Assembly: GCA_009701715.1 (NCBI GenBank)
Contig: WLJO01000027.1
Coordinates: 1 to 33,550 of the forward strand
From: Actinomycetota bacterium
GTDB taxonomy: Bacteria > Actinomycetota > Acidimicrobiia > Acidimicrobiales > Ilumatobacteraceae
Length of the DNA stretch: 33,550 nt
Direction: 5' to 3'
Shown here: one piece after another, positions 22,895 through 27,994 of the stretch
Position numbering within the stretch: position 1 is the first letter of the stretch
Layout of the letters: the number at the start of each line of letters is the position of its first letter
The notes under the pieces: model-generated
The model's database searches: none
Told to the model about the DNA's origin: nothing
The model's input: the letters and a program-made list of their open reading frames with translations, nothing else
Program-made: the position numbers and the translations under genes

Positions 22895-23479
22895 ATGTCA
22901 GACACCTCGCTCACCGGAGCCATCGATACCGGACGCATCTCCAAGATCGCCGGACAACCCGTCACGGTGACTGTGTCGCGCACTCCGCTGCTTGGGCGTG
23001 AGGTGCAGTTTGAGCAGTGGGCTGAGCGTGCCGTGCAGGTGCTGGACCGGTTCCCCGGAAGCCTCGGCATCGGAGTACTTCGCCCCGGCACCGCCGGTGG
23101 TGAGTGGCACATGGTGTTTCGCTTCGCCGACGGGCTTGCACTGCGAAATTGGGAACGGTCGCCACAGCGTGCCGCGCTTCAGGCGGAACTGGCCGGAGTG
23201 GCTGAGGACATGAAGGTGCAACGCACGGTGGGCGTGGACAACTGGTTCGACCTGCCCGAGCGCGCCCTTCCGAGAGCTGGTTTTGTGAGGCGATTGCTCG
23301 GCGACGCGCTCTGGGTGTACCCGGTGTCGTTGGCTATGGCCGTGCTCGTGGCGCCGATGCTCGCCCCCATGGCACTCTGGCTGCGGGTACTGGTTTCCGG
23401 TGTCGCCGTCGGTCTCGTCAGCCACCTGACGGTGCGGCCACTGCGCAACCGACTCAGGCGCCGCCGTCAGTTTGCGTAA
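22895..23479 (+). CDS. ABM-domain protein with two C-terminal membrane segments
   Basis: This 194-residue protein has an N-terminal antibiotic-biosynthesis-monooxygenase-like domain (about residues 22-105). It contains VTVTVSRTPLLGREVQFEQW, the helix QWAERAVQVLDRFPG and GEWHMVFRFADGLALRNW. Two hydrophobic segments (about 140-182) and a basic tail RPLRNRLRRRRQ follow. ABM proteins with this tail form a distinct membrane-tethered subgroup whose chemistry is unknown; the fold is related to the DUF1330 and EthD proteins near the left end. I chose ATG 22895; GTG 22817 is in frame and would add 26 residues. Neither has a clear ribosome site. It lies 93 bp after rsfS, probably as a separate unit. 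Confidence 0.78.
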   Translation: MSDTSLTGAIDTGRISKIAGQPVTVTVSRTPLLGREVQFEQWAERAVQVLDRFPGSLGIGVLRPGTAGGEWHMVFRFADGLALRNWERSPQRAALQAELAGVAEDMKVQRTVGVDNWFDLPERALPRAGFVRRLLGDALWVYPVSLAMAVLVAPMLAPMALWLRVLVSGVAVGLVSHLTVRPLRNRLRRRRQFA

Positions 23480-23495
23480 CTGAACGTGCGGTTAC

Positions 23496-23524
23496 TTGGA
23501 ACGTCCGGGGGCCGTTGGTAGCCT
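23496..23524 (+). promoter_or_regulatory. Promoter of the tRNA-Ala gene
   Basis: TTGGAA (23496-23501) and TAGCCT (23519-23524) are separated by 17 bp. Transcription would begin near 23531, about nine bases before the mature tRNA 5' end. It is the best two-part promoter in the window. Confidence 0.7.
23504..23518 (+). repeat. 15-bp direct repeat, copy 1
   Basis: TCCGGGGGCCGTTGG fills most of the spacer of the tRNA-Ala promoter. An identical copy lies at 23670-23684, just past the tRNA terminator, so the tRNA cassette is bracketed by the repeat. Confidence 0.8.
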
Positions 23525-23539
23525 GCGGTGTCCCGTAAC

Positions 23540-23612
23540 GGGGCTGTGGCTCAGTTGGTAGAGCGTCTCCATGGCATGGAGAAGGTCAGGGGTTCGATTC
23601 CCCTCAGCTCCA
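23540..23612 (+). tRNA. tRNA-Ala (anticodon GGC)
   Basis: The cloverleaf is complete. The acceptor GGGGCTG pairs with CAGCTCC (one G-T pair), the D-arm is GCTC/GAGC, and the anticodon stem TCTCC/GGAGA encloses the loop ATGGCAT with anticodon GGC at 23573-23575. The variable loop is AGGTC and the T-arm is AGGGG-TTCGATT-CCCCT. The discriminator base is A. CCA is not encoded. Anticodon GGC reads GCC and GCT alanine codons. Confidence 0.97.
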
Positions 23613-23618
23613 CAAAGA

Positions 23619-23662
23619 AAGCCCTGCTCAGAGGCCACGAACGTGGTTGATGGGCAGGGCTT
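23619..23662 (+). terminator. Terminator-like hairpin after tRNA-Ala
   Basis: AAGCCCTGC (23619-23627) pairs with GCAGGGCTT (23654-23662), and an inner hairpin CCACG/CGTGG (23635-23646) sits in the loop. CTTCTTCC follows instead of a pure T-run. It starts seven bases after the tRNA. Confidence 0.65.
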
Positions 23663-23669
23663 CTTCCGT

Positions 23670-23684
23670 TCCGGGGGCCGTTGG
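23670..23684 (+). repeat. 15-bp direct repeat, copy 2
   Basis: This is an exact copy of TCCGGGGGCCGTTGG from the tRNA promoter spacer, 166 bp downstream. The flanking -35 and -10 bases are not conserved, so it looks like a remnant rather than a second promoter. Confidence 0.8.
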
Positions 23685-23693
23685 GCCAATGTT

Positions 23694-23721
23694 GTATACC
23701 CACGTATCTTTTACGGTATAC
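23694..23721. repeat. Inverted repeat in AT-richer spacer
   Basis: GTATACC (23694-23700) and GGTATAC (23715-23721) form 7-bp arms around a 14-base loop that holds a further CGTA/TACG pair. A second inverted repeat, CAACCAC/GTGGTTG (23730-23748), follows at once. Both may be binding or recombination sites; no owner gene is visible. Between 23749 and 23943 I see only short hairpins and no gene. Confidence 0.5.
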
Positions 23722-23943
23722 GGAGTCAACAACCACAGACGGTGGTTGCCGCCGGTCGTGCACGTCGGGTTCCTCGAGGCACAACTCTGACCAAACCGCT
23801 GCTGCTTTAGCGGCCCGTCTACATCCGCTTAGGCGGGGTCAGCGATGCAGAGATTATTCCGGTGATCTGTCCGGGCAATGGTCCGGTATTGCCGAGTTCG
23901 CTGATTGGGTGTTCGCAGCCGGTGTCGGTGTATGACCTCGTCG

Positions 23944-23949
23944 TAGTGT
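23944..23949 (+). promoter_or_regulatory. -10 element before the GIY-YIG-like remnant
   Basis: TAGTGT ends 6 bases before ATG 23956, the same leaderless arrangement as at intact genes. The promoter thus seems to have outlived the gene it served. Confidence 0.45.
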
Positions 23950-23955
23950 GAGCGC

Positions 23956-24129
23956 ATGGAGGCTCAAGCAGACCTTCGATTGCTGGAGGCACCGCTCCTG
24001 AGCAGTGCCGAAGTGTCGGCTTCACCGTGCCCGGTACCGGCAGCAACTGGCGTGTACGGCTGGTGGTTCTCCGAGATTCCCGACGGCGTCCCAACCGACT
24101 GGACCCTCCTACCCACGGTCCAACCCTGA
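23956..24129 (+). pseudogene. Truncated GIY-YIG-like protein, N-terminal fragment
   Basis: This 57-codon frame reads MEAQADLRLLEAP, then SPCPVPAATGVYGWWFSEIP and DGVPTDW before a stop at 24127. The G-V-Y-G-W-W-F and I-P-D-G-V-P segments resemble the N-terminus of actinobacterial GIY-YIG-type nucleases, in which a second motif with L-Y-V-G would follow after a dozen or so residues. That second motif and the rest of the domain are absent from all frames downstream, so the gene is broken. Its leaderless-type promoter is kept. It lies in the scrap zone behind the tRNA. The family call rests on a short stretch. Confidence 0.5.
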
Positions 24130-24228
24130 AACGCGAAGCGCCACTTATTCACACAGCACCTACCTACACCTCATGTTTGAACACCGTGTCCTCCGCATCT
24201 CTCAGCCAGCACGACAAGGATCACCTCA

Positions 24229-24978
24229 ATGCGAATTATTAGCCGACGACCGGCTCGCCTGGCCGGAGGGGTGGTGATTGCGCTGCTCGGCGTGACGGGA
24301 TGTGTCAACAAAGGGCCGCAACTTGACGCAAGACCGCTTTCGGACCGCACTGCTATCGCAGGCGCGCCCGTGAGTCTTTCGACTTCGTGGTGGCGCTCTG
24401 CCCAGGAAGCATCGCCGTCGACGCATTGGAGGGTGAACGGCGTTCCAGAGGCTCAGAACACCGTGTTCGTTGTTGGGAAGGTTTTGTCCGTTGACGCCGG
24501 GTTCGGACTTGGCAAAGCGGCTAGCGAGCCGCGGGTCGGAAGTGACAGTTCTCCCGGAGAAGGCGTGGTTACGTTCAATTCCAAAGACTCGGTCGTGGAC
24601 GTCGTCATCATCAGCTTGGAGGTTCGCGATGGCGTAGCCGAAAGCGGTGATATGCCCGCACAGGTACGAATCGCCTTGCCTCTCCCCGCACCCACTGATC
24701 TGGCGAGTCTGCGCACTGAGTTAGACGAGATTGGTTCGTTCGCCGCCGTTCTATTTCCGGCGGTCGGCATGGCGGTTGAGCCCGGTCTCTACGAGATCCT
24801 CGACGGGCGGTACCTCGGTGCCATTAGCGACGATGGCGCGACGATCACGTTCGGCGATCTAATGCGCGGCCCTGACCCGGCGAAAGCTGTAGAGGTCGTG
24901 ACTGTCGCCAAGATGATCGCTGGTTCAGGCACGATCGCGTTAGTGAATGCTGGCGGTGAACGTGCACTCGACGGCTGA
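24229..24978 (+). CDS. Uncharacterised lipoprotein
   Basis: This 249-residue protein has a lipoprotein signal: basic MRIISRRPARL, a hydrophobic core GGVVIALLGV and a lipobox ending TGC with C25. The mature part is not recognised. It has few cysteines, is rich in V, A and D, and has alternating strands (FVVGKVLSVDAGF, VVDVVIISLEVRDG, QVRIALPLPAPTDL, GLYEILDGRYLGAI) that suggest a beta-sandwich. ATG 24229 has AAGGA about ten bases upstream. By eye its GC content is lower than that of the flanking core genes. It lies between the tRNA-Ala gene and the tRNA fragment, consistent with acquired DNA. The function is unknown. Confidence 0.72.
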   Translation: MRIISRRPARLAGGVVIALLGVTGCVNKGPQLDARPLSDRTAIAGAPVSLSTSWWRSAQEASPSTHWRVNGVPEAQNTVFVVGKVLSVDAGFGLGKAASEPRVGSDSSPGEGVVTFNSKDSVVDVVIISLEVRDGVAESGDMPAQVRIALPLPAPTDLASLRTELDEIGSFAAVLFPAVGMAVEPGLYEILDGRYLGAISDDGATITFGDLMRGPDPAKAVEVVTVAKMIAGSGTIALVNAGGERALDG

Positions 24979-25134
24979 GTAACCACGCGTACTCCCGCGA
25001 TTGCTGTGCAATAATTTGTGCCGGCCTAATGGTGTTCCGGCGTGATCGAGCAGGGCAGCGTCACAGGTCAGCGCTCGAGCCGCTCTGCTTATTCGCGACG
25101 CTTCCGAAGCGCCCTGATACGGGCTCTCGGCGTT

Positions 25135-25230
25135 TCAGGGTGGAGTGATGGTGTCGAGTAGGTGCCAGTTGGGTTTGCCGGCGTAGAGCAGGGCGCGGAT
25201 GCGGTAATGAACCGGCGGGGGTTGGCGCAT
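25135..25230 (-). pseudogene. Possible ISL3-type transposase C-terminal remnant
   Basis: A 31-codon minus-strand frame ends HYRIRALLYAGKPNW followed by HLLDTITPP and a stop. The H-Y-R-[IL]-R-x-L-L core resembles the extreme C-terminus of some ISL3-family transposases. Nothing upstream in frame continues the match, no terminal repeats are visible, and the match is short, so this is a tentative call. Confidence 0.3.
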
Positions 25231-25280
25231 CGTGCGCTCCCGTTGATTTGCGATCCCCCGTCGGGAGGGACTCTTTACTG

Positions 25281-25315
25281 CTCCATGGCATGGAGAAGGT
25301 CAGGGGTTCGATTCC
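25281..25315 (+). repeat. 35-bp copy of the tRNA-Ala 3' half (att-like)
   Basis: The 35 bases are identical to 23567-23601 of the tRNA-Ala gene, from the anticodon stem through the T-loop. The copy stops before the acceptor strand and cannot form a tRNA. It is joined directly to a segment (25314-25337) that resembles 23733-23755 near the intact tRNA. It is 1,714 bp away from the tRNA copy and in the same orientation. Confidence 0.92.
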
Positions 25316-25347
25316 ACAGATGGTGGTTGACCTCCGGCGTGGCCGGC

Positions 25348-26424
25348 CTAGGCCGAGAGCACCCGACGTCGCCGCGTCACGACGAGCAGGCCGCCGGCGG
25401 CAAGGAACACGACTGCGGCTGCGATAAACCCGTCCGTGTCCGCACCGGTAGGCGGAAGTACCGGTGGTTCGCTACCGGTTGAGGTTTGGGTGAACGCCTG
25501 AAGGTTGCCGGCTTGATCCTTGAACCGGCCGGCGGCGGTGCAGTATCCGGCCGGTGTGCACGACACCGACTTGAAGTATGCGTTCGGGGCGGCGTTCTGG
25601 ATGTCGGTTGTGAAGGTTGCGGGGACGGCGTTGCCCCAGGTGCCACCGGTCGAGGACTGTGTGAACGCCTGAGTGTTCCCGCCTTGATCCTTGAAGGCGC
25701 CGGCAGCGGTGCAGTTCCCCGCCGATGCGCACGACACCGAGTTGAAGTAGGCGTACGGGGCGGCGTTCTGGATGCCGGCCGCGTAGGTTGCGGGGACGGC
25801 GTTGCCCCAGGTGCCACCGGTCGAGGTTTGGGTGAACGCCTGAAAGTTCCCGGCAAGATCCTTGAACCTGCCGGCAGCGGTGCAGTTCCCTGCCGATGCG
25901 CACGACACCGAACTGAAGTATGCGAACGGGGCGGCGCTCTGGAGGCCAGCCGCGAGGGTGACGGGGACGGCGTTGCCCCAGGTGCCACTGGTTGAGGTTT
26001 GGGTGAACGCCTGAAGGTTCCCGGCGAGATCCTTGAACCGGCCGGCAGCGGTGCAGTTCCCCGTCGATGCACACGACACCGTGTCGAACCGTGCGTACGG
26101 GGCGGCGTACTGGACATTCGTCGCGAAGGTGGCGGGGACGGCGTTACCCCAGGTGCCACTGGTTGAGGTTTGGGTGAACGCCTGAGTGTTCCCGGCAAGA
26201 TCCTTGAAGCTTCCGGCGGCGGTGCAGTGCCCGGCCGACACGCACGACACCGAGTTCAACTGTGCGGTCGGAGCGGCGTTCTGGATGTCCGCTGCGAAGG
26301 TGGCGGGGGTAGCGTCACCCCAGATCGGGCCCGAGTCCGCCACTGCTACGGCCGGAACCGCCAGCACTGCGCCGGCCAACAACCCGACAACACCAACTAC
26401 ACGCACGACTCGAGCAACGTTCAC
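25348..26424 (-). CDS. LPPTG-anchored surface protein with five 57-residue repeats
   Basis: This 358-residue secreted protein starts with a signal peptide (residues 1 to about 29, VVGVVGLLAGAVLAVPAVAVA). Five tandem 57-residue units (residues 34-318) follow. Each contains W-G-[ND]-A, then S-V-S-C, then a second cysteine in G-N-C-T-A-A-G, and ends Q-A-F-T-Q-T-S-T. Similar SVSC...C repeats are common in actinobacterial exported proteins and may form a propeller. The C-terminal 36 residues hold LPPTG (323-327), a hydrophobic stretch and TRRRR, a sortase sorting signal. The start GTG 26424 has TGGGGG upstream. The last 36 residues parallel those of the protein at 27995-30259. Ligand and function are unknown. 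Confidence 0.88.
   Translation of the reverse strand: MNVARVVRVVGVVGLLAGAVLAVPAVAVADSGPIWGDATPATFAADIQNAAPTAQLNSVSCVSAGHCTAAGSFKDLAGNTQAFTQTSTSGTWGNAVPATFATNVQYAAPYARFDTVSCASTGNCTAAGRFKDLAGNLQAFTQTSTSGTWGNAVPVTLAAGLQSAAPFAYFSSVSCASAGNCTAAGRFKDLAGNFQAFTQTSTGGTWGNAVPATYAAGIQNAAPYAYFNSVSCASAGNCTAAGAFKDQGGNTQAFTQSSTGGTWGNAVPATFTTDIQNAAPNAYFKSVSCTPAGYCTAAGRFKDQAGNLQAFTQTSTGSEPPVLPPTGADTDGFIAAAVVFLAAGGLLVVTRRRRVLSA
25471..26325 (-). repeat. Five tandem 171-bp coding repeats
   Basis: The repeat unit is 171 bp at DNA level. For example, GTTGCCCCAGGTGCCA recurs every 171 bases (near 25630, 25801, 25972; near-copy at 26143). Units 2-5 are close to identical at many positions while the first unit is more diverged, which points to recent amplification. 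Confidence 0.88.
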
Positions 26425-26620
26425 GGCCAGCCCCCAGGCTCACGAGTCGGCAGTGGCCCGCTGCCCGCACGTTACCCGGTCCGAACGGGCCCCGGCGTTG
26501 TGCGTGAACTGCCGCCCGAGTGCCGGCCACGGGACCGTCACGCTCGCCGCTGCACCGGTCTCTCACCGTCTCCGGTCTGCTCGCCCGGTGCCGACAACCC
26601 ATAGGGTGACTGTTCGCGGA

Positions 26621-26626
26621 TAAGTT
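26621..26626 (+). promoter_or_regulatory. -10-like element before the ScyD-like gene
   Basis: TAAGTT ends 8 bases before ATG 26635, with no Shine-Dalgarno in between. It lies in the 210-bp divergent gap shared with the LPPTG repeat gene, where I see no other clear site. Confidence 0.4.
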
Positions 26627-26634
26627 CGGCGGTC

Positions 26635-27903
26635 ATGGAAACGTCAAATCAACGCTCGTCACAGGTCCGCACGGTCTCAAGAACTCGACGAATTCGTTCG
26701 GTTGGCGCCGTTTCGGCGGCTCTGGCACTCGTTGCCACTGCTTGTGGAGTGGACCGGCTTGACTCGCTCCCGGTGGCGGGGGAGAGCGGTCGCAGTTATG
26801 AAGTCGTTGCTTGGGGCCTCAACAGCCCCCGCGGTCTCGCTGTGGGCGCCAACGGCGACGTCTACGTGTCCGAGGCCGGGTCGCTCGGCGAGGACTGCGT
26901 CAACCCGAAAGACGGACCCTGCTTCGGGTTCACCAGTGCGATCCAGCGGTACACGGGCCTCGGCACGGCGACCTCCTCTCGGGAGACGCTCGCCTCGGGC
27001 ATCGTGTCCATGGCCATGCTTCGCCCCGAGGGCCCAGAGGTGCTCGGTGTTGCCGGCATCGACCTCACCGACGAAGGCGAACTCGTCGGCATCATGATGT
27101 TCTCCGACCCCGGTATCCGCTCACGGTTTACGGCAACCAATCCGCCCTATGTCCCGGCGGCAGGTTTGGATGCGGCGATCACGGGTTACGCCGGTCGGCT
27201 GATTTCGGTCGGCGACAGCGGCCCGATGCGCGTGCTCGCCGATGTCGGTGGCGAGAGCTACGCGTGGACGACCAAGAACAAGGACCAGTCCTGGGCGCCC
27301 GATGGCCAGTTCCCCGATTCGAATCCGTATGGGGTGCTCGCGGACACCGAAGGCCGGATCTGGGTGGCTGATGCCGGGGCCAACACCATCGTGCTGGTGC
27401 AGGAGCAGGGTGGCAAGTACACCCAGAAGCTCGTGGCCTACATCCCCAACCCGGTGACCGGTAGCGACGCTGTACCGACATGCCTCGCACGGCAGGGTGA
27501 CTGGATGTACATCGGCACCCTGGACTTCGCGGGCAACTTCGGTGGGGCCGAGCCGGCGTCGATCGTGTTCCGCATCAACGTGAACGCAACCGATCCGTTC
27601 ACGGCGGCCGAGGTGTGGGCCGGGGGCTTCGACCCGATCACGGGATGCGCGATCATCAACGGTTCGCTCTACGTCTCGGAGTGGGCAACCAAGGCAACCA
27701 AGTACGAGTTCGGTGCAGTGGTGCGGATTCCGATTAAGTCCGACGGCTCGGCGGGTACCCGCAGAGTGATCGCTGACGATCTGGTGCAGCCCGCCGACAT
27801 CGCGGCGCTCGGCAACCGGATCCTCGTGGTGAACCACAGCATCTCGCCCGCCGGCAGTGGCCCCGGCGAACCCGGTGGCCAGATCGTTCGACTGTTCGGC
27901 TGA
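26635..27903 (+). CDS. ScyD/ScyE-family beta-propeller lipoprotein
   Basis: This 422-residue exported protein has a long basic N-terminus, a hydrophobic segment (SVGAVSAALALVA) and a lipobox ending TAC with C37. The mature part opens VVAWGLNSPRGLAVGANGDVYVSEAG and later has NPYGVLADTEGRIWVADAGANTIV and QPADIAALGNRILVVNH, which is the blade pattern of the ScyD/ScyE propeller family. Members near scytonemin genes gave the family its name, but most actinobacterial members have no known role. Cysteines at CVNPKDGPC could form a disulfide. It lies between two LPPTG proteins, divergent from one and convergent with the other across a strong terminator. Confidence 0.85.
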   Translation: METSNQRSSQVRTVSRTRRIRSVGAVSAALALVATACGVDRLDSLPVAGESGRSYEVVAWGLNSPRGLAVGANGDVYVSEAGSLGEDCVNPKDGPCFGFTSAIQRYTGLGTATSSRETLASGIVSMAMLRPEGPEVLGVAGIDLTDEGELVGIMMFSDPGIRSRFTATNPPYVPAAGLDAAITGYAGRLISVGDSGPMRVLADVGGESYAWTTKNKDQSWAPDGQFPDSNPYGVLADTEGRIWVADAGANTIVLVQEQGGKYTQKLVAYIPNPVTGSDAVPTCLARQGDWMYIGTLDFAGNFGGAEPASIVFRINVNATDPFTAAEVWAGGFDPITGCAIINGSLYVSEWATKATKYEFGAVVRIPIKSDGSAGTRRVIADDLVQPADIAALGNRILVVNHSISPAGSGPGEPGGQIVRLFG

Positions 27904-27933
27904 CGCGCTGCTCCTCGCATCGCTCACAACGAC

Positions 27934-27970
27934 AGAGCCCCTGTCCTGCAAGGTGCAGGACAGGGGCTCT
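27934..27970. terminator. Strong bidirectional terminator
   Basis: A perfect 17-bp stem (AGAGCCCCTGTCCTGCA and complement) with a 3-base loop AGG lies between the convergent ScyD-like and delta-60 repeat genes. TTGACGTTTT follows on the plus strand, and GTCGTTGTG on the minus strand. Confidence 0.9.
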
Positions 27971-27994
27971 TGACGTTTTCGGGTGTGAACCCGG

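Larger units (their letters stand above)
24979..25347. other. 369-bp gap with hairpins and mobile-element debris
   Basis: This stretch has no intact gene. It contains a hairpin CCCTGA/TCAGGG (25112-25140), a possible transposase tail (25135-25230, minus) and a 35-bp copy of the tRNA-Ala 3' half (25281-25315). It ends in a near-palindrome GGCCGGCCTAGGCC over the stop of the next gene. Confidence 0.6.

Noticed and set aside
25281-25315. Second tRNA-Ala gene
   Set aside because: Only the anticodon arm to T-loop is present; the acceptor, D-arm and 3' T-stem are missing, so it is a fragment.
25471-26325. Regular repeats considered as a CRISPR array
   Set aside because: The 171-bp units are contiguous, in frame and encode a secreted repeat protein; there are no spacers or cas genes.
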